The translations under genes were made by a program, and so were the position numbers. Shown here piece after piece: positions 27,734 to 37,136 of a stretch of DNA of 64,000 bases; within the stretch, counting starts at the first letter, position 1, and each line of letters begins with the position of its first letter. The stretch spans positions 395,184 through 459,183 of the forward strand of contig NZ_LLWE01000025.1 of NCBI RefSeq assembly GCF_001562055.1. The letters run 5' to 3'. Source of the DNA: Polycladidibacter stylochi. GTDB lineage: Bacteria; Pseudomonadota; Alphaproteobacteria; Rhizobiales; Stappiaceae. The notes beneath the pieces are model-generated. The model saw only the letters and a program-made list of their open reading frames with translations. It made no database searches and was not told the origin of the DNA.

Positions 27734-28204
27734 TACTCAGCTCCAAAGTATCTCTTTATCATCTAACAACCAAGACCCTAGATGCCCCGGGCCTTGAAGA
27801 TGCTTAAGATATGGGAGCCCAATGTGTTACAACCTGAGGCAAAAAAAGGAAAAATTGAGACAAATCTAGGTAAGTTTATGTCATTGGTTTTAACTAATTG
27901 ATTTTTATAGCACTACGTGCACACAAGCGCTGTAGATAAGCCTTCACACACGGTTACAGTTTATTTCATCTGTTGAATATCCAACAGATATCTATTCATT
28001 TTCACATATGCCCCTTCAAGCAAGCACCTTCAATGCCTATATAGCCAAGTGTAATAGCTTGAAGGCGCAAAAGGGTGTAAGCGCACAACACTATTACATG
28101 TATAGGTATAAGGCATTCCCATGAGAACGAGTGCTATAACAATTAATTAAAATGCTAAGATAATGGCATCGGCTACGGCTGCAAAGGTAAAATCGGAAAC
28201 AATA
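27734..28204. other. Divergent intergenic region with an inverted repeat
   Basis: About 470 bases separating the porin from the antiporter. ATCTGTTG at 27968-27975 and CAACAGAT at 27982-27989 form an 8-bp inverted repeat with a 6-base spacer, a possible operator for either gene. No coding frame with a good ribosome binding site is visible. Confidence 0.4.
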
Positions 28205-29191
28205 ATGCCACATGGATATATTTACCTCATAGGGGGCATGACAGCACTCATTTTTACCGGCGATTTGCTGGTACGCGGCGCTGTTGGTATCGCCCAGAAG
28301 CTGGGCATCCCCTCGATGATTATCGGTTTAACAATTGTGGCGTTTGGCACTTCAGCACCAGAGCTCATGGTTTCCATTAAGGCGTCCTTAAACGGCAATA
28401 GTGGCATTGCCATAGGAAATATCGTTGGTTCAAATATTGCCAACGTTCTAATGGTGCTAGGTCTTCCAGCGCTTTTATTTTCAACTTCTTGCAATGAAAA
28501 CGGTGCGCTCAAAAGCGCCAAATTCATGATATTTATATCATTTGTTTTTGTAATCCTAATGATGCAAGGAACTCTTGGATTAAAAGCAGGCTTCATCCTT
28601 CTCACATTTCTAGGCTACTTCCTTTACGAATCTTTCCTCGAAACCAAACAACATCGTGATCTCAACAAGGCGATACAAAACGAAGAGAAAGATGAGTTGG
28701 ACGTGGAGGACATAGACCCAGAATCCATACCAAGCAAAACATGGGTTTCTGTTGCTTTTATTATTGTTGGTCTAATCGGCTTACCCATCAGCGCCAAGTT
28801 TGCGATTGACGGGGCGACCGTCTTAGCACGTTCTTGGGGCGTCACAGATGCGGTAATAGGCCTAACTGTTGTAGCTCTCGGCACATCCTTGCCCGAATTA
28901 TCAACGACATTAATGGCCGCTATGCGTAACCACTCAGCAGTCGCGCTTGGAAATGTCATCGGCTCGAACATCTTTAATATTCTCGCCATTATGGGCATAA
29001 CAAGTATCATAACGCCCGTTCCAATACCGCAACAGTTAATAGACTTTGATGTTTGGGTTATGCTCTCGTGCGCGGGTCTGGTCCTGTATTTTGCAACACA
29101 TGGCAAGCAGCTTGGGCGCCGATGGGGGCTTTTTCTAACCATAAGCTATATTGCGTACACTTATGCGGTATTTATTCTCGGAAAGGCTTAA
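28205..29191 (+). CDS. Calcium/sodium antiporter (CaCA family, YrbG-like)
   Basis: A 328-residue inner-membrane exchanger with ten predicted helices in two inverted halves. Each half carries the alpha-repeat: GLTIVAFGTSAPELMVSIKASLNGNSGIAIGNIVGSNIAN in the first and GLTVVALGTSLPELSTTLMAAMRNHSAVALGNVIGSNIFN in the second. These contain the ion-binding glutamates. An acidic cytoplasmic loop (about DELDVEDIDPESIP) separates them. The ATG at 28205 fits the family's short N-terminus; the frame begins at 28163. The substrate ions are inferred from the family. Confidence 0.92.
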   Translation: MPHGYIYLIGGMTALIFTGDLLVRGAVGIAQKLGIPSMIIGLTIVAFGTSAPELMVSIKASLNGNSGIAIGNIVGSNIANVLMVLGLPALLFSTSCNENGALKSAKFMIFISFVFVILMMQGTLGLKAGFILLTFLGYFLYESFLETKQHRDLNKAIQNEEKDELDVEDIDPESIPSKTWVSVAFIIVGLIGLPISAKFAIDGATVLARSWGVTDAVIGLTVVALGTSLPELSTTLMAAMRNHSAVALGNVIGSNIFNILAIMGITSIITPVPIPQQLIDFDVWVMLSCAGLVLYFATHGKQLGRRWGLFLTISYIAYTYAVFILGKA

Positions 29192-29231
29192 CCCTTCCTC
29201 CTCCAATAGATTACGCAACAATACAGCCGGT

Positions 29232-29261
29232 TTGTTCTTGTTGTGTTTTCCATGCTACAAT
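29232..29261 (+). promoter_or_regulatory. Candidate uvrC promoter with degenerate LexA box
   Basis: TTGTTC at 29232-29237 and TACAAT at 29256-29261 with an 18-base spacer resemble a housekeeping promoter 62 bases before the uvrC start. GTTC at 29234-29237 and GTTT at 29245-29248 are 7 bases apart, one base from the LexA consensus. Confidence 0.4.
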
Positions 29262-29322
29262 ATGGGCAACACAACACATAACTAAATTATCATTAGGCTT
29301 CGCTCCTACCAGCAATGATTAG

Positions 29323-31362
29323 ATGATGAACAAACCAGACCCGCAAGTTCCTAATAAAACAACAAATTTTGATAGCGATAATTCAGATACAATAGCAAAT
29401 AGCGACACCTCCACGAAAACAGAACCTGTCAAGGTCGGCGTTGAAGTCATTAAAGATTTCGTGAAGCGATTACCAATGGGGCCTGGCGTTTACCGTATGC
29501 TGGATGCGCAAGAAAACGTCCTTTACGTTGGTAAAGCGCGTTCTCTAAAAAAGCGGGTCTCCAGCTATACGCGTTTGCAAGGGCAGCCCAACCGCACCAT
29601 GCGTATGATAATGGCAACAAGTTCCATGGAATTTATCGAAACGGAAACTGAGCCAGAAGCCCTTCTTCTTGAAGCAAACCTTATCAAGCAGCTACGACCA
29701 CGCTTTAACGTTTTGTTGCGAGACGACAAGTCCTTTCCCTATATTCTGGTCAGCTCCGATCATCCCTCCCCAGCACTTATTAAGCACCGTGGCGCACGTA
29801 CACGAAAAGGCGACTACTTTGGTCCTTTCGCCAATGCCAGCGCAGTTAACGACACAATAACCGCAATGCAAAAAGCATTTTTGCTTCGAAACTGTACTGA
29901 TAGTTACTTTGCCAATCGCTCACGTCCTTGCCTGCAATATCAAATCAAACGTTGTGCAGCCCCTTGCACAAACGAAATATCTAAGGATGGCTATAATCAA
30001 CTGGTGAAAGAAGCCAAGGCCTTTCTTTCCGGCCGTTCTCATCAAATTAAAAAAGACATGGCAACAGCAATGGAAGAGGCAGCCGAACAACGGGACTATG
30101 AAACAGCCGCCGTTTTTCGCGACCGCATCTCGGCCCTATCCCATGTGCAATCACACCAAGGCATTAACCCTCAAAATACAGAGGAGGCAGATGTCTTTGC
30201 GCTTCATAATGAAGGTGGTCAGTCGTGCATTCAGGTATTTTTCTTCAGGACTTGGCAAAACTGGGGCAATCGCTCCTATTTTCCAAAGGCCGATAAAAGC
30301 TATGAAGCAGAAGAGATACTGCAAAGCTTTATAACCCAGTTTTATGGGGACAAACCGGTACCCAAACTGGTTTTGATCTCACATCAATTGCCAGAGCAAA
30401 GCTTGCTAGAACAAGCTTTATCTGCCAGCACGAACAGAAAAATTGAGGTAATCCAACCCAAACGAGGCGAAAAGAAAGAGCTGCTTGATCACGCTTTAAG
30501 CAATGCTAAGGGAGCATTGGGTAGAAAACTGGCCGAGACCTCCAGCCAAACGCGCTTGCTCAAAGGAGTTGGCGAGGCATTTAATCTAGACCGTCCACCT
30601 CGTCGTATAGATGTCTATGATAACTCGCATATCCAAGGTGCCCACGCTGTTGGTGCCATGATCGTTACTGGCTCAGAAGGTTTTGCAAAAAAGCAATATC
30701 GCAAATTCAATATCAACGCCAGCGAGACAACTCCAGGCGATGATTACGCCATGATGCGCGAAGTCCTAACAAGAAGATTTAAGCGCTTGTTGAAAGAGGC
30801 CCCAGACGAAATCAATTCAACGGCACGCTTTCGAGATGCAGCTGCGAATACAACCAACAACCACCAAGAACGAGACCAAGAGCAGCTCTCGCAATCGGAA
30901 ACGACCGATATCCCCCAATGGCCAGACCTGGTACTAATCGACGGTGGCCAGGGTCAGCTCCAGGCTGTGCGCACTGCTCTGGAAGAAATCGGTATAACGC
31001 ATATCCCGCTTGTTGGTATTGCTAAAGGCCCCGACAGAGACGCAGGCAAAGAAAAGTTCTTCATTCATGGCAAGCCAAGCTTTATGTTCAAGGAGCGAGA
31101 TCCAGTTCTGTACTTTGTTCAGCGCTTACGCGATGAAGCACACCGCTTTGCAATTGGCACACATAGAAGTAAGCGAAAAAAAGAAAACCTTGCCAACCCG
31201 CTTGATGAAGTTACAGGCATAGGTCCGGCAAGAAAACGAGCTCTGTTACGCCACTTTGGCTCTGCAAAAGCTGTTTCGAGAGCAGGCTTGGGGGACCTGG
31301 AAGCCGTTGAGGGTATTTCGGCTAAAATCGCTCGCATAATCTACAATCATTTTCATGAATAG
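29323..31362 (+). CDS. uvrC: Excinuclease ABC subunit UvrC
   Basis: The dual-incision nuclease of nucleotide excision repair, 679 residues. Domains in order: a GIY-YIG nuclease ([30 protein letters not shown]) around residues 50-140, a cysteine cluster (RCAAPCT), a UVR domain that binds UvrB near residue 250, an RNase H-like endonuclease domain ([21 protein letters not shown] and [12 protein letters not shown]), and tandem helix-hairpin-helix motifs at the end ([20 protein letters not shown]). The first 40 or so residues are a polar extension. It is near the pgsA-moaD-moaE cluster, as in many Hyphomicrobiales. Confidence 0.96.
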   Translation: MMNKPDPQVPNKTTNFDSDNSDTIANSDTSTKTEPVKVGVEVIKDFVKRLPMGPGVYRMLDAQENVLYVGKARSLKKRVSSYTRLQGQPNRTMRMIMATSSMEFIETETEPEALLLEANLIKQLRPRFNVLLRDDKSFPYILVSSDHPSPALIKHRGARTRKGDYFGPFANASAVNDTITAMQKAFLLRNCTDSYFANRSRPCLQYQIKRCAAPCTNEISKDGYNQLVKEAKAFLSGRSHQIKKDMATAMEEAAEQRDYETAAVFRDRISALSHVQSHQGINPQNTEEADVFALHNEGGQSCIQVFFFRTWQNWGNRSYFPKADKSYEAEEILQSFITQFYGDKPVPKLVLISHQLPEQSLLEQALSASTNRKIEVIQPKRGEKKELLDHALSNAKGALGRKLAETSSQTRLLKGVGEAFNLDRPPRRIDVYDNSHIQGAHAVGAMIVTGSEGFAKKQYRKFNINASETTPGDDYAMMREVLTRRFKRLLKEAPDEINSTARFRDAAANTTNNHQERDQEQLSQSETTDIPQWPDLVLIDGGQGQLQAVRTALEEIGITHIPLVGIAKGPDRDAGKEKFFIHGKPSFMFKERDPVLYFVQRLRDEAHRFAIGTHRSKRKKENLANPLDEVTGIGPARKRALLRHFGSAKAVSRAGLGDLEAVEGISAKIARIIYNHFHE

Positions 31363-31486
31363 TCGGCGACAACCCCTACTATCGTGCATTGCCTGTTAGT
31401 AACATTGTGATGTGCCACACCCGGCAGCGAATCTCTGTAAGAAAGCATCAAACAGCATCTAACCTAGGGACCATCAAGATCCGCAT

Positions 31487-32116
31487 ATGGCAAAGCTATA
31501 CTTTAATTTCTCTGCTATGAATGCAGGTAAGTCGACCTTGCTTCTCCAAGCCTCCTACAACTACCAGGAGCGGGGAATGCAGACATTGCTTTTTACAGCT
31601 GCAATTGATGACAGAACAAGTGTGGGTGAAATCTCTTCCCGTATTGGCCTGAACGCTCAGGCCCAAATCTATGATGACAATCTTGACCTCTTCCAAACAG
31701 TCCAAAAACAGCATAAATTAGAAAAACTTAGTGCAGTATTTGTGGATGAAGCACAGTTTCTGTCTAAGCAGCAAGTTTGGCAACTGGCTCGTGTGGCAGA
31801 CGATTTAAAAATACCAGTTATGTGCTATGGTTTACGGACTGATTTTCAAGGGAAGCTATTTCCTGGTAGCGAAGCGCTATTAGCTATTGCGGACATCCTG
31901 CGCGAAGTCAGAACCATATGCTGGTGCGGACGTAAAGCAACAATGGTCGCCAGATTGGACGAGCAAGGGAAGATCTTGGAAGAAGGCGACCAAGTTGTGA
32001 TTGGCGGCGAGCAAACATACATTTCACTATGTCGCTCCCACTGGTCAAAGCGCCAGTTAAGTTCTCAGCTTGGCGAAGAGCCCCCAATACAGGACCTCAA
32101 ATGCCTTCCCGCATAA
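31487..32116 (+). CDS. tdk: Thymidine kinase (type II)
   Basis: A 209-residue salvage enzyme that phosphorylates thymidine. The P-loop is SAMNAGKST; VFVDEAQFLSKQQV holds the Walker B aspartate and the catalytic glutamate. YGLRTDFQGKLFPGSEALLAIAD is the family lasso region. The zinc-binding cysteines appear in CWCGRKA and the later CRSH. The length is typical. It lies between uvrC and pgsA together with an HlyU-like gene. There is no strong ribosome binding site. Confidence 0.94.
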   Translation: MAKLYFNFSAMNAGKSTLLLQASYNYQERGMQTLLFTAAIDDRTSVGEISSRIGLNAQAQIYDDNLDLFQTVQKQHKLEKLSAVFVDEAQFLSKQQVWQLARVADDLKIPVMCYGLRTDFQGKLFPGSEALLAIADILREVRTICWCGRKATMVARLDEQGKILEEGDQVVIGGEQTYISLCRSHWSKRQLSSQLGEEPPIQDLKCLPA

Positions 32117-32136
32117 TTCGAAAAAAGGATAGTGAC

Positions 32137-32415
32137 ATGTCTTTATTCTCTCGTTTATTCGCCGGCAAACAACAACCAGAAAAAAAACAAAAAGAAGTCT
32201 ACAAGGGCTTCGAAATACAACCCAACCCGGCAAAGCGTGGGGGTACTTGGCAAACACAGGGCATAATAACCAAACAAATTGATGGCGAAAACAAGCAGCA
32301 TGAGTTCATTCGTGCCGATACTCATGCCACAAAAGAAGAGGCTCAAGCCCACAGCCTACGAAAAGCAAAGCAAATAATTGATGAACTCGGAGAAGATATT
32401 TTCAATCAAGCATGA
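32137..32415 (+). CDS. HlyU-like family protein
   Basis: A 92-residue protein of the HlyU family (named after a Vibrio transcriptional activator, though these short alphaproteobacterial proteins are of uncertain function). Conserved features are MSLFSRLFAG at the start, YKGFEIQPNP, GGTWQTQGIITKQ and HEFIRADTHATKEEA. The ATG at 32137 is chosen for the AGGA 8 bases upstream and the match to the family N-terminus. The longer frame overlaps tdk. It begins 20 bases after the tdk stop, so the two are probably co-transcribed. Confidence 0.82.
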   Translation: MSLFSRLFAGKQQPEKKQKEVYKGFEIQPNPAKRGGTWQTQGIITKQIDGENKQHEFIRADTHATKEEAQAHSLRKAKQIIDELGEDIFNQA

Positions 32416-32593
32416 AGTTGCGTTTCTCCAACCCAGCCCTTAACAAACCCACCAAAATAGAAGGCATGTCATACACGATATACAAAGGCTGCATAAATTC
32501 ATCGTTGTATCAAGGGCTATCTATGTTTATGTAGTCATTACCATAATATTTAAACATGATCTGAGCATTCAACGGCAAGTCAGTTAGGGTAAT

Positions 32594-33175
32594 ATGTCAC
32601 GCCAAACACTTTTTGCACTCCCCAACGTACTTACCTACCTGAGAATTCTTGCAGTTCCGGCGGTAGTCATTGCCTTCTACTTCCCAGGGCATACAGCCAG
32701 ATGGGTCGCCTTTTTCATATTTGCATTTGCAGCTATAACAGACTTTTTTGACGGATATCTTGCCAGAGCCTGGAAGCAACAATCTTCACTCGGAAAAATG
32801 CTTGACCCGATTGCAGATAAGCTGTTGGTCTCTGTTTGCCTTCTCATATTGACATGGAAAGGTACAATAGGCAGCGTATCAGTAATTGCAGCTCTAATCA
32901 TTCTTTGCCGTGAAATTCTTGTTTCTGGACTGAGAGAATTCCTAGCTGCACTACAAGTTTCTGTACCCGTTACAAAACTTGCAAAGTGGAAAACCACAAC
33001 ACAATTACTTGCCCTCGGCTTTCTTCTTGTAGGTCCTGCAGGTAATATTATCCTGCCGAAAACAACTGAAATCGGTATAACCCTTTTGTGGATCTCGGCT
33101 ATATTGACCATCTATACCGGCTACGATTATTTCAAAGCCAGCATTGGCCACTTGGTAAATGAAGAACAAACATAA
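32594..33175 (+). CDS. pgsA: CDP-diacylglycerol-glycerol-3-phosphate 3-phosphatidyltransferase PgsA
   Basis: A 193-residue inner-membrane enzyme that makes phosphatidylglycerophosphate, the first committed step to phosphatidylglycerol and cardiolipin. The CDP-alcohol phosphotransferase signature is complete: DFFDGYLARAWKQQSSLGKMLDPIADKL (D-G-x2-A-R-x8-G-x3-D-x3-D). Several hydrophobic spans follow. AGGG lies a few bases before the ATG. moaD starts 29 bases after its stop. Confidence 0.95.
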   Translation: MSRQTLFALPNVLTYLRILAVPAVVIAFYFPGHTARWVAFFIFAFAAITDFFDGYLARAWKQQSSLGKMLDPIADKLLVSVCLLILTWKGTIGSVSVIAALIILCREILVSGLREFLAALQVSVPVTKLAKWKTTTQLLALGFLLVGPAGNIILPKTTEIGITLLWISAILTIYTGYDYFKASIGHLVNEEQT

Positions 33176-33204
33176 ACTGCGTTAAACAAGCAGGAGTAAG
33201 AACA

Positions 33205-33456
33205 ATGAAAATTCGCTATTTCGCTTGGTTACGCGAACGTATTGGTACCGCCGAAGAAGAGCGCGATCTCCCGGAAAACTTAGTTACTGTAGCAGATTTA
33301 ATTGCTTGGTTAAGCCGAATTGACGAAGGATATGCTTACGCTTTCGAGCAACCGGAGACTATTCGCGTTGCCATAAACCAAGAGCATGTTGAAATAACGC
33401 AGCCCTTGTTAGATGCAAAAGAAATCGCCTTTTTTCCCCCGATGACTGGCGGCTAG
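33205..33456 (+). CDS. moaD: Molybdopterin synthase small subunit MoaD
   Basis: An 83-residue ubiquitin-like sulfur carrier. Its C-terminal Gly-Gly (FFPPMTGG) is the site that becomes the thiocarboxylate used to convert precursor Z to molybdopterin. It starts with MKIRYFAWLRERIG. AGGAG lies 8 bases upstream of the ATG. It is followed by moaE after 29 bases, forming the two halves of the synthase. The cofactor would serve enzymes such as MsrP earlier in the window. Confidence 0.95.
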   Translation: MKIRYFAWLRERIGTAEEERDLPENLVTVADLIAWLSRIDEGYAYAFEQPETIRVAINQEHVEITQPLLDAKEIAFFPPMTGG

Positions 33457-33485
33457 TACGATTTCATTTAGCGAGGGGAAAAGAT

Positions 33486-33944
33486 ATGTCTGCATTTAAA
33501 GTCCGCGTTCAAGAAGAGAATTTCAATTGCGAAGAGGAAACAAAGTCCCTCAGCGCAAATCGTAAAGACATTGGCGCAATTGTCAGCTTTACAGGGTTAT
33601 GCCGTGATGAAAATCAAACCTTAGCAGCCCTTGAGCTCGAACACTTTCCTGGTATGGCAGAAAAACAGATCAGCTTTTATTGCCAGCAAGCCGTAGAACG
33701 ATGGCCATTAACAGGGCTTACCGTGATACACCGCTTTGGAAAAATCCCCGCTGGCGAGCAAATTGTACTGGTTATTGCCTGTTCAGCACACCGCAGGGCA
33801 GCATTTGAAGCGGCTGATTTCTTAATGGACTTCCTCAAAACAAAAGCGCCATTCTGGAAAAAAGAGCATTTTCTAGACGGCCAGACTGGCGGCTGGGTTG
33901 AGGCAAAACAAGAAGATGAAGAAGACACCAAGCGTTGGCAATAA
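33486..33944 (+). CDS. moaE: Molybdopterin synthase catalytic subunit MoaE
   Basis: A 152-residue catalytic subunit of molybdopterin synthase. Family motifs are GAIVSFTGLCRDEN, LELEHFPGMAEKQI, VIHRFGKIPAGEQIVLVIACSAHRRAAFEAADFLMDFLKTKAPFWKKE, with the active-site lysines in KTKAPFWKKE. GAGGGG lies just before the ATG. It is the last gene of the pgsA-moaD-moaE run. Confidence 0.95.
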   Translation: MSAFKVRVQEENFNCEEETKSLSANRKDIGAIVSFTGLCRDENQTLAALELEHFPGMAEKQISFYCQQAVERWPLTGLTVIHRFGKIPAGEQIVLVIACSAHRRAAFEAADFLMDFLKTKAPFWKKEHFLDGQTGGWVEAKQEDEEDTKRWQ

Positions 33945-34133
33945 TTAGACGGTTGTGTGTTTTTTGGAGAGCCGCCCCTTGCAAATAAGAATGTTAACAC
34001 ATTAACCACTTTATTGCCTTGACTTGTTTTCTTATTTTCTCCTAATTGTTTCCTAACCTTCCCATACGGTTTCAACGAATTATCACACTTTTTCTAGTAT
34101 GAACTGTGCACCAACAACACAGCAGGTTTAAAC

Positions 34134-35375
34134 ATGGCTCCATCTGCGCCTAATGATAAAAATTCATCTAACGCTCTTTCTTTTATCGAGTTTATATTAA
34201 TTGTTGCTGCCTTGATGGCACTTAACGCCCTAGCAATTGATACCATGTTGCCTGCACTTCCCCAGATGGGCGAAGCATTAAACGTAATACACGAGAATGA
34301 CCGACAGCTCATTATCACTGCATATCTCATTGGTATGGCAGCTGCATCACTACTGTTCGGACCACTATCAGATGCCGTTGGCCGCAGAAAACTGCTGATT
34401 ATTGGCTTGCTTATCTATAGCTTGGGAGGAATTCTATCTATTTTTGCCACAGACTACGAGCATATGCTGGCAGCGCGAGTGCTTCAAGGTATAGGTGCAG
34501 CTTCACCACGCGTTCTAACAATATCCATGGTACGCGATTGGTATTCTGGCCGTGATATGGGCAGGGTTATGTCATTAGCAATGATGATTTTTATGGCAGT
34601 TCCCATAATTGCCCCCTCAATTGGGCAGTTAATATTGCTAATGGCCCCATGGCGCGCAATCTTCATCGTCCTAACTTCGTTTGGTGTTCTTTTACTTATA
34701 TGGCTGCAATTCCGCCTACCAGAAAGTCTACCACCTGAAAAGCGTAATAAATTCAACCTTAAAACTATATATTATGCCTATAAAAAGGTGATTGTAACAC
34801 CAATTAGCTTTGGTTACATGCTCGCCATTTCCCTAATCATGGGAGCTTTGTTTGGCTTTATTAATTCAATTCAGCAGATCATGGTCGATATATTCGATAT
34901 GGGAAAAGCATTTCCAATTATCTTTGCGGGCATCGCGGTGACTATGTCTCTGGCCGCTTATCTAAATGCCACCTTAGTTCGGAAAATTGGTATGCGAAAG
35001 CTTGCCCACGGTGCCCTATTAATGTTCACGCTCTGCGCATTGATCAACAGTTTCCTAGCCTACAGTGGCCATCAAACCATAGTAACTTTTGTTATCCTTC
35101 AAGCACTCACAATGTTCTTCTTTGGTTTTGTGGGGAGTAACTGTAATGCCATGGCTATGGATCCAATTGGCGATATCGCCGGCACAGCCTCTTCGCTAAT
35201 TGTATTCTTCACCACACTTGTTGGCGCATTAATTGGCGCTGCTATCGGTGCAAGTTTCAATGACACCACAATTCCGTTAACATTAGGCAGCGCTGTGCTT
35301 GGCTCTCTTGCTGTGATTGTCGTTTACTTCACAGAAGGACAACGCCTCTTCACACCAAAACACGACGACGACTAA
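34134..35375 (+). CDS. Bcr/CflA family multidrug efflux MFS transporter
   Basis: A 413-residue major facilitator transporter with 12 predicted helices. The drug:H+ antiporter-1 features are IDTMLPALPQMGEAL in helix 1, LLFGPLSDAVGRRKLLIIGLLIYSLGG (motif A) and ARVLQGIGAASPRVLTISMVRDWYSG (motif B region) of the Bcr/CflA subfamily. It probably exports antibiotics or small toxic compounds; the exact substrate is unknown. AGG lies 7 bases upstream. A hairpin at 35384 separates it from the convergent ilvE. Confidence 0.92.
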   Translation: MAPSAPNDKNSSNALSFIEFILIVAALMALNALAIDTMLPALPQMGEALNVIHENDRQLIITAYLIGMAAASLLFGPLSDAVGRRKLLIIGLLIYSLGGILSIFATDYEHMLAARVLQGIGAASPRVLTISMVRDWYSGRDMGRVMSLAMMIFMAVPIIAPSIGQLILLMAPWRAIFIVLTSFGVLLLIWLQFRLPESLPPEKRNKFNLKTIYYAYKKVIVTPISFGYMLAISLIMGALFGFINSIQQIMVDIFDMGKAFPIIFAGIAVTMSLAAYLNATLVRKIGMRKLAHGALLMFTLCALINSFLAYSGHQTIVTFVILQALTMFFFGFVGSNCNAMAMDPIGDIAGTASSLIVFFTTLVGALIGAAIGASFNDTTIPLTLGSAVLGSLAVIVVYFTEGQRLFTPKHDDD

Positions 35376-35377
35376 CG

Positions 35378-35399
35378 CAAAAAGGGGGCAACTGCCCCC
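35378..35399 (-). terminator. Terminator between ilvE and the MFS gene
   Basis: GGGGGC at 35384-35389 pairs with GCCCCC at 35394-35399. On the reverse strand it is followed by TTTTT, so it chiefly terminates ilvE. It also lies 8 bases after the MFS stop and may work in both directions. Confidence 0.75.
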
Positions 35400-35436
35400 A
35401 ATTATTGAAAGTCTCGTATGTGAATTTCACTTGGAC

Positions 35437-36333
35437 TTACTCTGCAGCTTGAGCCGCATTTTTAGGTTGTACTTCAACAGCGTAATCTTCAACCAGCTGT
35501 TTAACAATGTCACCAACAACAAAATTATAAGGTCCAATTTCGCTCACTGGTGTCACTTCAGCAGCCGTACCCGTTAAGAAACACTGCTCAAAGTCGGCGA
35601 GCTCTTCAGGTTTAATCACACGTTCAATCACTTCAATGCCGCGTGCTTTCGCAAGCCCGATAACAGAGCGCCGTGTGATACCGTCAAGGAAACAGTCAGG
35701 TTTAGGCGTGTGGATTTTGCCATCCTTGACAAAAAACACATTGGCACCTGTCGCTTCAGCAACATCGCCTTTGTAATCCAACATCAATGCGTCGGTATAG
35801 CCTTTAGCCTCAGCCGCATGTTTGGAAATCGTACAAATCATATATAGGCCGGCCGCTTTTGCCCGAAATGGTATAGTTGCCGGGTCTGGACGGCGGTAGG
35901 TTGCCATATCCAGACGAATACCTTTTAGCTTTTCTTCCGGAGAGAAATAGCTAGGCCACTCCCAAGCAGCAATTGCCAGATGAATTGTGTTTTTCTGCGC
36001 GGCAATACCCATTGCTTCACTACCGCGCCAAGCCACAGGGCGGAAATAGGCATCCACAAGTCCCTGCTCTTTCATGAGCAACTCACAAGCGCTATTTATT
36101 TCTTCAACGCTGTAGGGAATTTCAAAGCCCAACTCTCTTGCAGAGAACAACAATCGCTCTGTATGCTCTTGCAGCCTATAAATTTTCCCACCATATGCGC
36201 GCTGTCCCTCAAATACCGAGCTGGCATAATGAAGGCCGTGCGAAAGCACATGCACCTTCGCCTCAGCCCAAGGAACCAACTTTCCATCATACCAAATTAC
36301 ACCATCGCGCTGGTCAAAAGGGATACCCGCCAT
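35437..36333 (-). CDS. ilvE: Branched-chain amino acid aminotransferase IlvE
   Basis: A 298-residue class IV PLP enzyme that interconverts leucine, isoleucine and valine with their oxo acids. Motifs: MAGIPFDQRDGVIWYDGKLVPW at the start, HGLHYASSVFEGQRAY, the PLP lysine in RAKAAGLYM, DYKGDVAEATGANVFFV and FLTGTAAEVTPV. The ATG at 36333 matches the family N-terminus; the 17 upstream codons in frame do not. It is divergent from the MarR gene, an arrangement conserved in many Hyphomicrobiales. Confidence 0.94.
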   Translation of the reverse strand: MAGIPFDQRDGVIWYDGKLVPWAEAKVHVLSHGLHYASSVFEGQRAYGGKIYRLQEHTERLLFSARELGFEIPYSVEEINSACELLMKEQGLVDAYFRPVAWRGSEAMGIAAQKNTIHLAIAAWEWPSYFSPEEKLKGIRLDMATYRRPDPATIPFRAKAAGLYMICTISKHAAEAKGYTDALMLDYKGDVAEATGANVFFVKDGKIHTPKPDCFLDGITRRSVIGLAKARGIEVIERVIKPEELADFEQCFLTGTAAEVTPVSEIGPYNFVVGDIVKQLVEDYAVEVQPKNAAQAAE

Positions 36334-36643
36334 AACCTGTCTCTTTCCAAAAATGGCGAACAATTCACAGTGTCTATCAAGCATGAGCCGACAAACATGG
36401 CCTGTTCAACTGAAAACTGATAATAGATAGTCAGTGTCACTGTCCTAATAAATCGGCAAGAGACACAAACCCAACAGTGCAAATGAAGCAGAGTACAGAA
36501 TGGTAATAATCGAAAACCTAATCTGTAATAATTATTGTTTCATTGCGCCGTTAACACCATATAGGTAACAACTTTGCAAAAATAAGTCAACATAGCTTAC
36601 CCATTTTTTGAGGGATAGTTTTGTGGCATAAACTGGAGAACCC
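36334..36643. other. Divergent promoter region between ilvE and the MarR gene
   Basis: About 310 bases, AT-rich, carrying promoters for both directions. An 11-bp palindrome, CAGTG-T-CACTG, lies at 36432-36442 about 100 bases upstream of ilvE. It is a possible operator, perhaps for the adjacent MarR protein, but this is inference. Confidence 0.35.
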
Positions 36644-37135
36644 ATGGGCATGGTAAAGGCCGAAAGTGAAAAGCCTCGATTTGATCTCATTGAATTGCTG
36701 TTCTTTGCTTATCGCGACTTCACAAGTGACCCAGATATACTGCTCGATAAAATAGGGTACGGCCGTGCACATCACAGAATTTTGCACTTTGTGCATCGTA
36801 ACCCCGGTTTACGTGTTTCAGATTTGCTCAATATTTTGGGAATCACCAAGCAAAGCTTAGGAAGGGTCCTCAAGCAACTGGTTGATGATGGCTATATCAC
36901 GCAAGAACCTGGCCAGTTAGATCGAAGAGAGCGCTTACTATACACAACAGATAAAGGAAACGGGCTTTGTACCGGCTTATCAAAGTTGCAAACACAGCGC
37001 ATCAATGAAACCATAGCGTTAATGCCAGAAGGCAGCGATGAAACCATAAAGCAATTTCTATATCTCATGATTAATGAGGACCAACGCAATTTGGTTGCTA
37101 AAATGATTGCAAGTAGCACAGCGGGGGAGAATTAA
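36644..37135 (+). CDS. petP: MarR family transcriptional regulator, PetP-like
   Basis: A 163-residue winged-helix regulator. The MarR core runs GYGRAHHRILHFVHRNPGLRVSDLLNILGITKQSLGRVLKQLVDDGYITQEPGQLDRRERLLYTTDKG, with the recognition helix and the DRRxR wing. GGAG lies 6 bases before the ATG. It is immediately followed by an OmpR-type response regulator (1-base gap), the arrangement of petP-petR in Rhodobacter, which supports the bc1 operon and growth. That the name applies here is inference from order and family. Confidence 0.85.
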   Translation: MGMVKAESEKPRFDLIELLFFAYRDFTSDPDILLDKIGYGRAHHRILHFVHRNPGLRVSDLLNILGITKQSLGRVLKQLVDDGYITQEPGQLDRRERLLYTTDKGNGLCTGLSKLQTQRINETIALMPEGSDETIKQFLYLMINEDQRNLVAKMIASSTAGEN

Positions 37136-37136
37136 A

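Noticed and set aside
29323..35375. Repair, lipid and molybdenum cofactor genes as a single new system
   Set aside because: The genes are conserved housekeeping neighbours with separate functions; nothing suggests a joint pathway.
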